The notes below the pieces were generated by a model. That model ran no database searches and had not been told where the DNA came from. It saw only the letters and a program-made list of their open reading frames with translations. Shown piece by piece: positions 30,106 to 38,751 of a stretch of 64,000 bases of DNA (the stretch's first letter is position 1; each line of letters starts with the position of its first letter). Made by a program: the position numbers and the translations under genes. Source of the stretch: Ferrovibrio sp046297595 (GTDB taxonomy: Bacteria > Pseudomonadota > Alphaproteobacteria > Ferrovibrionales > Ferrovibrionaceae); the NCBI RefSeq assembly GCF_046297595.1, contig NZ_JBKBHT010000003.1:186001-250000 (forward strand), given 5' to 3'.

Positions 30106-31422
30106 TTACCGATTGGCGCTGGGGCGGCGGGTGGCTAGGCTGCCGTCATTCACTTCGCGCGGCTGGGCCGGCGCGGCGGGACGGGCCGACGATACATACG
30201 AACCGTCGAAGAACAGGTCGGCGCCCATCTCGATCGGCGCGCTGGCCTGAGCCAGTTGCCACGGGCCCGCATGCAGTCCCTCGGGTTTGCGGTCGATCAG
30301 CGGGAAGGGCTTGTCCAGCGCGGCGGCGGCCTCGCGATAGAGGTCGGTACGGTAGACCGCATCGGCCACGGCGGAAATGTCAGTAGCCGGGTCGATCAAC
30401 TTCCAGCGCCGCATCTCGGTCAGATACCATTCGGCCTGGCTGCGCCAGGGGAAATTGGCGCTGTAGCGGCTGAACACGAAGAAATCGGGCATGTGCTCGG
30501 GGCTGACATCCAGGCCGTAGCGCACTACGCCCAGCATGCTGAGGCGGATCGCCTCGGCCGCCTGCGGGCCGATATAATCGGGTCGCGCCAGGATCTCGAC
30601 GCCCTCCAGCCGGTTTTCCGGCCGGTCGAGCCATTCGGCGGCCTCAATCAGGGCCATCAGCATCTGCTTGTGGGTGAGCGGATTGCGCTCGCCCCAGTCG
30701 CGATTGACGCCGATCACCTTTTCCACGCGGTTGTTCCAGATCTCATAGCCTGAGATCAGGATGCGGCCCACACCGCGCAGCACGGCCAGGGAGTTCCACG
30801 GATCGCCGACGCAGAAGCCATCGATCTCGCCGGCAGCCAGACGGTCGGTCATCTGGGGAGGCGGCACCACCGCCAGGTTGACATCGCGATCCGGGTCGAT
30901 CCCGGCAGAGGCCAGCCAGTAACGCAGCTGGATCTGGTGCGAGGAATAATTGAACACGGTGGCAAAGGTCAGCTTGTCGCGCCCGGCCTTGCGATCAGCG
31001 GTGATCAGCCGGCGCAGCACGTTGCCGGCCTCGAGCCGGTCCTGCGCCAGGGCCGGTTCGGCATCGACCAGGCGGTTCCACAGCCTGGTGGAGATGGTGA
31101 CGGCGTTGCCGTTCAGGTTCAGTACGAAACTGGTTATCTGCGGCTTCTTCCAGCCGCCTGCCCCCAGCGTGGCCGCCAGCGGCATCGGCGCCAACATATG
31201 GGCCGCATCCAGCGCGCCAAGCGCCACCTTGTCGCGCATATTCGCCCAGGAGGGTTCGCGCACCAGGGTGACGTCCAGCCCCTGGCGCGCGAAGAAGCCC
31301 TTTTCCTTCGCGGCGATCAACACCGCGCTGTCGGTCAGCGCGATGAAGCCGATCCGCATCGGTGTGAGGACCGCCGGCGTGGCGGTCCGCACGGTTTTTG
31401 TCTTGGCTGGACGTCGCGCCAT
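30106..31422 (-). CDS. nasS: NasS-like cytoplasmic nitrate sensor (CmpA/NrtA family without signal peptide)
   Basis: 438 residues from ATG 31422, preceded by AGAGG; a GTG lies one codon earlier. It belongs to the NrtA/CmpA binding-protein fold but has a basic, non-hydrophobic N-terminus and no signal peptide. REPSWANMRDKVALGALD and HMLAPMPLAATLG resemble NasS, which binds nitrate and holds NasT inactive when nitrate is absent. VVPPPQM and GFCVGDPWN are shared with the true NrtA encoded upstream. nasT is in the same gene set, which strengthens the NasS reading. Its place between nrtB and nrtD is unusual, since nasS normally adjoins nasT. An alternative is an intracellular binding component of the transporter. 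Confidence 0.72.
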   Translation of the reverse strand: MARRPAKTKTVRTATPAVLTPMRIGFIALTDSAVLIAAKEKGFFARQGLDVTLVREPSWANMRDKVALGALDAAHMLAPMPLAATLGAGGWKKPQITSFVLNLNGNAVTISTRLWNRLVDAEPALAQDRLEAGNVLRRLITADRKAGRDKLTFATVFNYSSHQIQLRYWLASAGIDPDRDVNLAVVPPPQMTDRLAAGEIDGFCVGDPWNSLAVLRGVGRILISGYEIWNNRVEKVIGVNRDWGERNPLTHKQMLMALIEAAEWLDRPENRLEGVEILARPDYIGPQAAEAIRLSMLGVVRYGLDVSPEHMPDFFVFSRYSANFPWRSQAEWYLTEMRRWKLIDPATDISAVADAVYRTDLYREAAAALDKPFPLIDRKPEGLHAGPWQLAQASAPIEMGADLFFDGSYVSSARPAAPAQPREVNDGSLATRRPSANR

Positions 31423-31432
31423 CACGGGCCTC

Positions 31433-32296
31433 TTATTGCTGGCTGTAGCCGCCGATGCGGCTGCCGACGAAGGCGATCATGCGGTCGAGCATGAATCCGA
31501 CCAGGCCCACATAGATCAGCGCCAGGATAATCTCGCTGATCAACGAGCTGTTCCAGGCATCCCAGATGAAGAAGCCGATACCGACGCCACCGATCAGCAT
31601 CTCGGCCGCGACGATGGCGAGCCAGGAGAGGCCGATGCCGATCTTCAGGCCGGTGAACATGAAGGGCACCGTGGCTGGCAGCATCACCTTGAAGAAATAC
31701 TCGAACCCGTTGAGCTGCAGCACGCGGGCTACGTTGCGGTAATCCTGCGGGATGTTACGGATGCCAACGGCGGTATTGAGGATGATCGGCCAGACCGCCG
31801 TGATGGCGATGACGAAGATTGCCGAGGGATCGGCGTGGCGGAAAGCTGCCAACGACAGCGGCAGCCAGGCCAGCGGCGGCACGGTGCGCAGAACCTGGAA
31901 GATCGGATCGAGCCCGCGGAAGGCCAGGGTCGACTGGCCGATCAGCACGCCGAGCGCGATGCCGACGCCGGCGGCGATGGCAAAGCCGATCGCCACGCGC
32001 TGCAGGCTGGAAGCCAGGTGCCAGAACAGGCCTTTGTCGAGATTGCCCTTGTCGTAGAAGGGATCGACGATCAGTTCCCAGGTATCGGTCAGCACGGTGG
32101 ATGGCGGGGGCAGGGTTGCATCGGGGCTTGAGCAGGCGATCTCCCAGATTGCCAGCAGCAGGCCCATAAACAGGATCGGCGGCAGTACGCGGCTGACGAA
32201 CATGCGCAGGCCGCTTGCCACGCGCGGCGCCAGCGTGGCGAGGATACCCTCGCCACCCAGGTCCGCCTTGGTCAGAACATCGGTTTTCACAGCCAT
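31433..32296 (-). CDS. nrtB: Nitrate ABC transporter permease NrtB
   Basis: 287 residues from ATG 32296, chosen for the AAGGAG 7 bases upstream; an ATG at 32323 is also in frame. About six membrane helices of the nitrate/taurine permease family, with PPSTVLTDTWELIVDPFYDKG in the first periplasmic part typical of NrtB. The ATPase-coupling EAA-type loop comes after RNIPQDYRNVARVL, and the conserved GIGLSWLAIVAAEMLIGGVG lies near residue 220. It forms the channel between NrtA and the NrtD-type ATPase. Confidence 0.93.
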   Translation of the reverse strand: MAVKTDVLTKADLGGEGILATLAPRVASGLRMFVSRVLPPILFMGLLLAIWEIACSSPDATLPPPSTVLTDTWELIVDPFYDKGNLDKGLFWHLASSLQRVAIGFAIAAGVGIALGVLIGQSTLAFRGLDPIFQVLRTVPPLAWLPLSLAAFRHADPSAIFVIAITAVWPIILNTAVGIRNIPQDYRNVARVLQLNGFEYFFKVMLPATVPFMFTGLKIGIGLSWLAIVAAEMLIGGVGIGFFIWDAWNSSLISEIILALIYVGLVGFMLDRMIAFVGSRIGGYSQQ

Positions 32297-32328
32297 GGAC
32301 AGCTCCTTGTCGTGGGCGGACATCGGGG

Positions 32329-33624
32329 TCACACGCGGGTGATGGCTTGGCTTTTCAGGTAAGCCATCGGGTTTTCCGGATCGAATACCTTGCCGTCGAA
32401 GAAGGTTTCCTTGCCGCGCGAGGTCGATTTCGGAATCTCGGCATCGCTGGTGCCGAGCGACTTGGCCGCCTCGCGCCACAGGTCTTCACGGTTGACCTTC
32501 TTGATCAGACCCTTGGCGTCGAAATCGGTGGGCAGATAGCCCCAACGCATATCCTCTGTGAGGAACCACAGGTCATGGCTCTGGTACGGATAGGAGGCAT
32601 TGCCACGCCAGAACTTCATCATCAGAGGATTATTCACATCGGCGGTCACCTTGCGGCCACCGTCGCCGTAATCGACGATACCTTTGGCACGGTCGAGGAT
32701 GTCGTTTACCGGCACCTTGAACCAGTCGCGGCCGCCGACGATCTTGCACATCTCCTCCTTGTTCTCCATCTTGTCGCACCATTGCTGGGCTTCCATGGTC
32801 GCCATCAGAATCGCCTTGGCTGCCTTCGGATTCTTGTCGACCCAGTCGGACCGCAAACCGAGCGACTTCTCAGGGTGGTCGTTCCACAACTCGCCGGTCA
32901 TCAGCGCAGTGAAGCCGATCTTCTGGTGGATGAGCTGGAGGTTCCACGGTTCGCAGACGCAGAAGGCCTCCATCGCATTGACCTTCATGTTCGCCACCAT
33001 CTGCGGCGGCGGCACCACGATGGTGGAAATATCCTTGTCTGGATCGATGCCCGCGGCCGCCATCCAGTAGCGGATCCACAGATCATGCGTACCGCCAGGG
33101 AAGGTCATGGCGGCTTTGATTTCCTTGCCGCCGGCCTTGGCCTTCTTCAGCGCCTCGCCGAAGGTCTTGGCATCCTTGGTGACATTCATGCCGGCATAGG
33201 CGCTCGACACCGAGATGCCCTGCCCGTTCAGGTTCAGTCGGGCAAGAATGTACATCGGCACCGGCACGTTGCCCTTGGTGACCTTGCCCGATGAAATCAG
33301 ATACGGCATCGGCGTGAGGATATGTGCGCCGGTGATGCCGCCACCGGCTTCGCCCAGTTCGATATTGTCGCGCGTGGCGCCCCAGGAGGCCTGCTTCTCG
33401 ATACTCATGTCGGGCAGGCCGTATTTGGCGAACATGCCCTTTTCCTTGGCGATGATCAGCGGCGAGGCATCGGTAAGCGCGATGTAACCCAGCTTGGTGC
33501 CCTTCACCTCGGGTCCTGCGGCCTGGGCGAAGGCGCCGGCGGGAAACTGCAGCCTAGCCGCAGCCATCACCGCGGCGGCGCCGGTGGCGGATTTCAGCAA
33601 CTGACGACGATTGAACACAGCCAT
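32329..33624 (-). CDS. nrtA: Nitrate-binding periplasmic protein NrtA (Tat-exported)
   Basis: 431 residues from ATG 33624 with AAGGGG upstream; the ORF extends to 33831 but that part is the regulatory leader. The N-terminus is a Tat-type signal peptide (NRRQLLKS, then a mild hydrophobic stretch, cleavage near GAFAQA). The mature protein is a CmpA/NrtA periplasmic binding protein with LGYIALTDASPLIIAKEKG, ARLNLNGQGIS, VVPPPQM and FCVCEPWN. It delivers nitrate or nitrite to NrtB. It is the first structural gene of the operon and is controlled by the leader at 33625-33821. Confidence 0.94.
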   Translation of the reverse strand: MAVFNRRQLLKSATGAAAVMAAARLQFPAGAFAQAAGPEVKGTKLGYIALTDASPLIIAKEKGMFAKYGLPDMSIEKQASWGATRDNIELGEAGGGITGAHILTPMPYLISSGKVTKGNVPVPMYILARLNLNGQGISVSSAYAGMNVTKDAKTFGEALKKAKAGGKEIKAAMTFPGGTHDLWIRYWMAAAGIDPDKDISTIVVPPPQMVANMKVNAMEAFCVCEPWNLQLIHQKIGFTALMTGELWNDHPEKSLGLRSDWVDKNPKAAKAILMATMEAQQWCDKMENKEEMCKIVGGRDWFKVPVNDILDRAKGIVDYGDGGRKVTADVNNPLMMKFWRGNASYPYQSHDLWFLTEDMRWGYLPTDFDAKGLIKKVNREDLWREAAKSLGTSDAEIPKSTSRGKETFFDGKVFDPENPMAYLKSQAITRV

Positions 33625-33821
33625 GTCGATCCCCTTTTTGTCCCTGCTGCCGGGTCGTTGCCCGGCCTCGCGGCCATAAAAAAAGCGCCCTGCAATCGAA
33701 ACCTCGGAGCCGAGGCCGGATTGCGGGACGCCATTGTCCGTTTGCGATCGACGCTGCTGCTTTGCCTGGGGAGGCGGGGCGGAAGGCCGATCAATCCGCT
33801 GCGCCGTTGCAGCGGGTCTCG
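33625..33821 (-). promoter_or_regulatory. nrtA leader RNA with ANTAR two-hairpin target and attenuator
   Basis: The predicted transcript starts near 33821, 12 bases after the -12 box. Hairpin P1 (33796-33815) has a perfect 7-bp stem CCGCTGC/GCAGCGG and hexaloop AACGGC. Hairpin P2 (33726-33739) has stem GGAC/GTCC and hexaloop AATGGC. Both loops have A at position 1 and G at position 4, the known signature for ANTAR-domain RNA binding. P2 shares bases with the 5' arm of the terminator at 33678-33732, so P2 and the terminator exclude each other. NasT, encoded just upstream, has the ANTAR domain. This layout matches NasT antitermination; it was read by eye without folding software. Confidence 0.85.
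33678..33732 (-). terminator. Attenuator terminator in the nrtA leader
   Basis: On the minus strand, GGCGTCCCGCAAT pairs with ATTGCAGGGCGCT (5 bp, one mismatch, then 8 pairs including two G-U), followed by seven T (33678-33684). A small inner hairpin CCTCG/CGAGG (33702-33715) folds in the loop. It ends 54 bases before the nrtA ATG and overlaps ANTAR hairpin P2. Confidence 0.85.
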
Positions 33822-33831
33822 GTCTTCTCAA

Positions 33832-33848
33832 AGCAGGATATGTGCCAG
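33832..33848 (-). promoter_or_regulatory. Sigma-54 promoter of the nitrate operon
   Basis: CTGGCACATATCCTGCT on the minus strand has GG and GC separated by exactly 10 bases and the YTGGCAC -24 block intact (consensus YTGGCACGRNNNTTGCW). It lies between nasT and the leader hairpins, so transcription would start near 33821, just before P1. Two same-direction GCAC half-sites (33899-33902 and 33914-33917) upstream could be NtrC contacts, which is weak. Confidence 0.82.
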
Positions 33849-33934
33849 ACCCAGGAAACCCGGTTTTTCAAGCTTCTGGCTGGGTTGCCCCAATGGCCGC
33901 ACTTTGCTGCGCTGCACAAAATGAGGGCAGCTGC

Positions 33935-34513
33935 CTATTTCTTTTTAAGCAGATCGGCAAAGGTCAGCAGGTTCTCCGCCACATCCACCAGACGCTGCTG
34001 GCGATCCATGGCGAGCTTACGCAGGGCCGCATAGGCTTCGTCCTCGCCCAGCCCCCGCTCGCGCATCAAAAGGCCCTTGGCCCGGTCGATGATCTTACGT
34101 TCGTTGAGGCTGGCCCGGGTTTTCTGCAATTCCTCGCGCAGGGCCTGGAATTCGCGAAACCGCGCGATCGCAACGTCGACGATCGGCTTCACCCGGTTCA
34201 CGTTGAGCCCATCGATGATATAGGCCGAGACGCCGGCCTGCATCGCCTGCTGGATCATCGATTCGTCTGACTGGTCGACGAACATCACCACGGGACGCGG
34301 CTGTTCGGCGTTGATCTGGCGCATGCTGTCGATGGTGTCCCGCGAAGGCGATTCCATGTCGACGATGATGACATCCGGCGCGATTTCCTGCACCCGCTGC
34401 GCGTTCAGGTCCCGTGGCGCAAGCTGTGCGACGAGATCATAATTCTGCTCACGCAAAGCCGCAGCCAGCACGCCCGCGCGCTCGGGATTTTCGTCGATCA
34501 AAAGAATACGCAC
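33935..34513 (-). CDS. nasT: ANTAR-domain response regulator / antiterminator NasT
   Basis: 192 residues from the GTG at 34513 (VRILLIDENPER, the usual NasT start); TTG at 34561 and GTG at 34522 are in-frame alternatives, and none has a clear ribosome-binding site. A receiver-like domain (about 1-120, with VIIVDMESPSRDTI) is joined by a coiled-coil helix to a C-terminal ANTAR domain (about 125-185, RASLNERKIIDRAKGLLM then EDEAYAALRKLAM). NasT binds hairpin pairs in leader RNA and prevents termination once released by NasS in nitrate. The target hairpins are in the nrtA leader directly downstream. Confidence 0.93.
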   Translation of the reverse strand: MRILLIDENPERAGVLAAALREQNYDLVAQLAPRDLNAQRVQEIAPDVIIVDMESPSRDTIDSMRQINAEQPRPVVMFVDQSDESMIQQAMQAGVSAYIIDGLNVNRVKPIVDVAIARFREFQALREELQKTRASLNERKIIDRAKGLLMRERGLGEDEAYAALRKLAMDRQQRLVDVAENLLTFADLLKKK

Positions 34514-35250
34514 GCCGGCCACGGCCCTGCACCCTGCTCTGTCAGCCCTGTTTTCAAGCAAGATGCATACCGGAGCGGCAGACGGGTGACGCGTGGTCTA
34601 CGGCGACAACAAAAAACCCGCCAAGTGTTTGACCTGACCGGTTTCCAGATAGGTGCGACATCAAGTGTGAACAGGTTTGTCAGTCGTGCTCTATTACTGC
34701 AATTTGCAGAGCTTGAAGCGTGCAACCGTGCTGCTGGCCTTACGCAACACTTCTGGTTTTGATAATGCCAAGAATTAAGTGATTTAACACGAAGCCATGG
34801 CTGGGGGTTGGCTTAGCAACAGACGATGATAATAGACGTTTTTATGTTGCTGACGGTGCATAAGCAGTGTTCAACAGGACATAAAATCATAGGTAGTATT
34901 AAAATTTATAATAATCCTATTGGTTGTTATTTTTTGTCTTGCCATACCCCCCGCTCAGTCGATGGCAGTAATAATGTTACAAAGACCATCAAAAATATTA
35001 ATCTTGCCTCTAAGATTACGTTCATTGTATGAACATCGAGAAATTGGCTGCGGGATGATCGGCCTGCGGTAGCTATGGTGCTATAAAATCTTAGCTTTAA
35101 CCAATGGGTTGCTTTTCCGGCAACACCATATCGAGCACAAAGCTTGAACCACAAAACTCACAATTGATGTCAAATTCCGCCATAGCCCCCCGGATAGAAG
35201 TTTTACTGCGGCAATAAAATGTTCGTTAGTTGTGCGGCTAGGAGTTCTTC
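34514..35250 (+). other. AT-rich intergenic region before the polysaccharide locus
   Basis: 737 bases without a convincing gene. From about 34,640 the base composition drops well below that of the flanks (for example poly-A/T stretches at 34,880-34,935). It must hold the nasT promoter (minus strand) and the promoter and leader of the manC operon (plus strand). A TATAAT occurs at 34907-34912 but without a matching -35 box. The ops-like GCGGTAGC is at 35066-35073, and a 5-bp hairpin GTTGC/GCAAC is at 35108-35124. Open frames of 60-77 codons here have no ribosome-binding site or family features. Confidence 0.7.
35066..35073 (+). promoter_or_regulatory. ops-like element GCGGTAGC in the manC leader
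   Basis: GCGGTAGC matches positions 2-9 of the E. coli RfaH recruitment site GGCGGTAGCGTG (8 of 12 overall). It lies 177 bases upstream of manC in the direction of transcription. An RfaH homologue is encoded at 20276-20773. An 8-base match could be chance, and recognition by an alphaproteobacterial RfaH is unproven. Confidence 0.4.
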
Positions 35251-36666
35251 TTGACTCTCGTTCCTGTGATTCTTTGTGGCGGCGCCGGCTCGCGCCTGTG
35301 GCCCATTTCCCGCGAGTTGCACCCTAAGCCGTTTATTAAGATGCGGGACGGCGAAAGTCTTTTACAGAAAGCTTTCCTGCGCAGCATTAGCCTGCCAGAG
35401 GTCAGTACCGTGCTGACTGTTACTAACCGCGAATTCCTGTTCCAGACTAAGGATGAATACCGCGCGATCAATCATGCCGGCCTTGCCACCCCCTTCATTC
35501 TGGAACCGTTCGGCCGCAACACGGCGGCCGCCATTATAACCGCCGCGCTGCAAGTCAGCCGCAACCAAGGACCGGACACGATCCTGCTGGTCCTGCCTGC
35601 CGACCACCTGATTAATGATATGCCCGCCTTCGGCATCGCCGTAGAGACGGCCTGCCGGATTGCCCAGCAAGGCAGGCTGGTCACCTTCGGGATACAACCC
35701 ACCCATGCCGAAACCGGCTACGGCTATATCGAGGCCGAGGGTAATACCGTCTTGCGCTTCGTCGAAAAACCTTCGCTAGGCAATGCCCAGGCCTATTTGG
35801 CGAGCGGCCGACACCTTTGGAATTCCGGTATGCTCTGTTTCACGGCCGCTGCTTTCCTTGAGGAAGCCGCGCACCATTGCCGCGATGTGCTGGATAGAGT
35901 GACGAACTGCCTCGACCGCTCGACCATTGCTATAGAAGGTAAGGGCTATCAGGTCGAACTCGACTCCGAGAGCTTCCACGCGGTCCCAGATATATCCGTC
36001 GATTTCGCCATCATGGAAAAGACCGACCGGGCCGCCGTTGTGCCCTGCGATATCGGCTGGAACGACATTGGTTCCTGGACCGCACTGGCCGATCTCACGC
36101 CGCCCGATGCGGATGGCAACCGGATCGAAGGAACGGCTATCCTGCATGCAACCAAGAACTGCTACATTCAAAGCCATAACCGCATCGTCGGTATGACCGG
36201 CGTACAGGATCTGATTGTCATCGATACGCCCGATGCCCTGTTGATACTCAGCCGCAATCAGGCTCAAGATGTGAAGCATATCTACAATATGCTAAAGACA
36301 CATGAGCACGAAGCCTACAAGCTACACCGCACTGTGTATCGTCCCTGGGGTACCTATACGGTGCTGGAAGAGGGCAATCGCTTCAAGATCAAACGCATCG
36401 AAGTGAAACCCGGTGCATCGCTGTCGCTGCAAATGCACCACCACCGTAGCGAACATTGGATAGTCGTCAGCGGCACCGCCAAGGTGGTCAACGGCGATCA
36501 GGAGTTCATGATCCAGGCCAACCAGTCCACTTATATCCCGGCTGGACACAAGCATCGTTTAGAAAACCCGGGAACATCAACCCTCGTCATGATTGAAGTG
36601 CAGAGCGGCGAATATCTTGGTGAGGACGATATCGTCCGCTTCCAAGATGCCTATGGCCGCGCCTAA
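35251..36666 (+). CDS. manC: Bifunctional mannose-1-phosphate guanylyltransferase / mannose-6-phosphate isomerase
   Basis: 471 residues, the standard ManC/AlgA length. The start is TTG at 35251, supported by TAGGAG six bases upstream. The N-terminal nucleotidyltransferase (about 1-290) has the signature ILCGGAGSRLWPISRE and VEKP; the C-terminal cupin isomerase (about 345-465) has RPWGTY and the metal-site region LQMHHHRSEHWIVVSG. It makes GDP-mannose from mannose-1-phosphate and GTP and opens the polysaccharide locus. The product feeds gmd and fcl directly downstream. Confidence 0.95.
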   Translation: MTLVPVILCGGAGSRLWPISRELHPKPFIKMRDGESLLQKAFLRSISLPEVSTVLTVTNREFLFQTKDEYRAINHAGLATPFILEPFGRNTAAAIITAALQVSRNQGPDTILLVLPADHLINDMPAFGIAVETACRIAQQGRLVTFGIQPTHAETGYGYIEAEGNTVLRFVEKPSLGNAQAYLASGRHLWNSGMLCFTAAAFLEEAAHHCRDVLDRVTNCLDRSTIAIEGKGYQVELDSESFHAVPDISVDFAIMEKTDRAAVVPCDIGWNDIGSWTALADLTPPDADGNRIEGTAILHATKNCYIQSHNRIVGMTGVQDLIVIDTPDALLILSRNQAQDVKHIYNMLKTHEHEAYKLHRTVYRPWGTYTVLEEGNRFKIKRIEVKPGASLSLQMHHHRSEHWIVVSGTAKVVNGDQEFMIQANQSTYIPAGHKHRLENPGTSTLVMIEVQSGEYLGEDDIVRFQDAYGRA

Positions 36667-36684
36667 AACAGACAAGAAGAAAAA

Positions 36685-37776
36685 ATGCAGACAAATAAGA
36701 TTGCGCTTATCACCGGCGTCACCGGCCAGGACGGCGCCTATCTCGCCGAATTCCTGTTGCAAAAGGGCTATGAAGTTCATGGCATCAAGCGACGCACTTC
36801 ACTGTTCAATACAGACCGAATCGATCATCTGTACCAAGATCCCCATGTGGACAATCGCCGCTTCATACTGCATCACGGCGACCTGACCGACTCTATGAGC
36901 TTGATCCGCGTCATCCAGCAAGTGCAGCCGAACGAGATATACAACCTTGCCGCACAGAGCCATGTCGCAGTCAGTTTCGAGGAGCCAGAATACACGGCCA
37001 ACTCCGATGCGCTTGGCGCGCTACGCATCCTGGAGGCCATTCGCATCCTGGGGCTGGAGAAGAAGACCCGCTTCTATCAGGCCTCGACCTCTGAGCTTTA
37101 CGGCCTGGTGCAGGAAATTCCGCAAAAGGAAACCACGCCCTTTTACCCACGTAGTCCTTATGCAGTCGCCAAGCTCTATGCCTATTGGATCACGGTGAAC
37201 TACCGCGAAGCCTATGGCATCTATGCCTGCAACGGCATCCTGTTCAATCATGAATCGCCCTTGCGGGGAGAGACCTTCGTCACCCGCAAGATTACCCGCG
37301 CATTGGCTCGCATCAAACTGGGACTGCAGGACTGCCTCTACCTCGGCAACATGAATGCGCGCCGCGACTGGGGCCATGCCCGCGACTATGTAGAGATGCA
37401 GTGGTTGATGCTGCAGCAGGACAAACCCGAAGACTTCGTCATCGCCACCGGCGAGCAATATAGCGTGCGTGAATTCGTCGAAATCGCCGCGCAGGAAGTT
37501 GGGATCAAGGTCACCTGGAAAGGCGAAGGCGTCGAGGAAAAGGGCTATACCGATGACGGCAAATGTATTGTTGCTGTCGATCCGCGTTATTTCCGCCCCA
37601 CCGAAGTCGAAACGTTGCTTGGCGACGCCAGTAAGGCGCATCAGAAGCTGGGCTGGAAGCCACGCACAAGCTTCACCGAATTGGTACGCGAGATGATGCG
37701 GGAAGACCTGAAGGCTGCCGAACGCGACGAACTGGTGCAGCGCCACGGCTTCGCCACCTTTAATTACCACGAATAA
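36685..37776 (+). CDS. gmd: GDP-mannose 4,6-dehydratase
   Basis: 363 residues. Converts GDP-D-mannose to GDP-4-keto-6-deoxy-D-mannose. It is an extended SDR with the nucleotide motif TGVTGQDGAYLAEFLL (about 10-25), the Gmd hallmark IKRRTSLFNTDRIDHLYQD, substrate/catalytic segment STSELYG and catalytic YAVAKLYAYW. It lies 18 bases after manC, and its TAA overlaps the fcl start (TAATG), so the three genes are one pathway unit. Confidence 0.97.
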   Translation: MQTNKIALITGVTGQDGAYLAEFLLQKGYEVHGIKRRTSLFNTDRIDHLYQDPHVDNRRFILHHGDLTDSMSLIRVIQQVQPNEIYNLAAQSHVAVSFEEPEYTANSDALGALRILEAIRILGLEKKTRFYQASTSELYGLVQEIPQKETTPFYPRSPYAVAKLYAYWITVNYREAYGIYACNGILFNHESPLRGETFVTRKITRALARIKLGLQDCLYLGNMNARRDWGHARDYVEMQWLMLQQDKPEDFVIATGEQYSVREFVEIAAQEVGIKVTWKGEGVEEKGYTDDGKCIVAVDPRYFRPTEVETLLGDASKAHQKLGWKPRTSFTELVREMMREDLKAAERDELVQRHGFATFNYHE

Positions 37777-38732
37777 TGCAAATGCCCGCGACACCCCCGA
37801 AAAAGACGGACCGCATTTTCGTAGCCGGCCATCGTGGCATGGTCGGATCGGCGCTTTTGCGCCGGCTGCAACTAGCCGGCTATAACAATATCATCACGCG
37901 CAGCCGTGCCGAACTCGACCTCACCGACCAGGCTGCCGTGGGCAACTTTCTGCAGCAGCAGAAACCGGCCTATGTGATGGTGGCGGCAGCCAAGGTAGGG
38001 GGCATTCATGCCAATAACACCTATCGGGCAGAGTTCCTCTATCAGAACCTGATGATCGAGGCGAATCTCGTACATGCCGCGCATCTCGCCGGCGTACAAA
38101 ACATGATGTTTCTCGGCTCAAGCTGCATTTATCCGCGTGACTGCCCGCAGCCGATTCGCGAAGACTATTTGCTGACTGGGCCACTGGAATTCACCAACGA
38201 ACCTTATGCCATTGCCAAGATCGCAGGCATCAAGCTCTGCGACGAATACAACCGTCAGTACGGCCGACAATATATCTCGCTTATGCCAACCAATCTCTAT
38301 GGCCCGAACGACAATTACGATCTTGCCAACAGCCATGTGCTACCTGCGTTGTTGCGCAAAACGCATGAGGCGCGCCTGGCCGGCAAGCGGGAACTGGTGG
38401 TCTGGGGTAGTGGCAAGCCAATGCGCGAGTTTCTGTACGTTGATGACTTGGCCGATGCCTGTGTTTTCCTGATGGAGCGCGGCTATGACGGCCCGCTATT
38501 AAATGTCGGCACTGGCGAGGACGTCACCATCCGCCAGCTGGCTGAGCTGGTTCTAGAAACTGTGGGCTTCGAGGGCGAGATCATTTTCGATGCCACTAAA
38601 CCTGACGGAACGCCGCGCAAACTTCTTGATGTCTCCGCTCTTGCCGCACAGGGCTGGCGCTACAAGACGTCCCTGCGCGAGGGTTTGAAATTGACCTATC
38701 GTTCCTTCCTAGATACCGGCTCCAACGCCTAG
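37776..38732 (+). CDS. fcl: GDP-L-fucose synthase (GDP-4-keto-6-deoxymannose epimerase/reductase)
   Basis: 318 residues. Epimerises at C3 and C5 and reduces C4 with NADPH to form GDP-L-fucose. Hallmarks are VAGHRGMVGSALLRRL (about 15-30), AAAKVGGI, FLGSSCIYP and YAIAKIAG. Two start codons, 37776 and 37782, are possible; the first overlaps the gmd stop. Together with manC and gmd this implies fucose, or another sugar from the same intermediate, in the surface polymer. Confidence 0.96.
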   Translation: MQMPATPPKKTDRIFVAGHRGMVGSALLRRLQLAGYNNIITRSRAELDLTDQAAVGNFLQQQKPAYVMVAAAKVGGIHANNTYRAEFLYQNLMIEANLVHAAHLAGVQNMMFLGSSCIYPRDCPQPIREDYLLTGPLEFTNEPYAIAKIAGIKLCDEYNRQYGRQYISLMPTNLYGPNDNYDLANSHVLPALLRKTHEARLAGKRELVVWGSGKPMREFLYVDDLADACVFLMERGYDGPLLNVGTGEDVTIRQLAELVLETVGFEGEIIFDATKPDGTPRKLLDVSALAAQGWRYKTSLREGLKLTYRSFLDTGSNA

Positions 38733-38751
38733 TCGGCCTGCCGGTTTCCTC

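Noticed and set aside
33625..33831. Coding extension of nrtA upstream of 33624
   Set aside because: The extra 69 codons contain the leader hairpins and terminator; the true start has a ribosome-binding site and a Tat signal peptide.
34907..34912. TATAAT as a -10 box for the manC operon
   Set aside because: No TTGACA-like sequence at suitable spacing, and TATAAT is expected by chance in such AT-rich DNA.
34826..35032. 68-codon open frame in the AT-rich gap
   Set aside because: No ribosome-binding site, no signal or domain features; a chance frame in AT-rich DNA.
35108..35124. Hairpin GTTGC/GCAAC in the manC leader as an attenuator
   Set aside because: Only 5 bp with a 7-base loop and no T-run.
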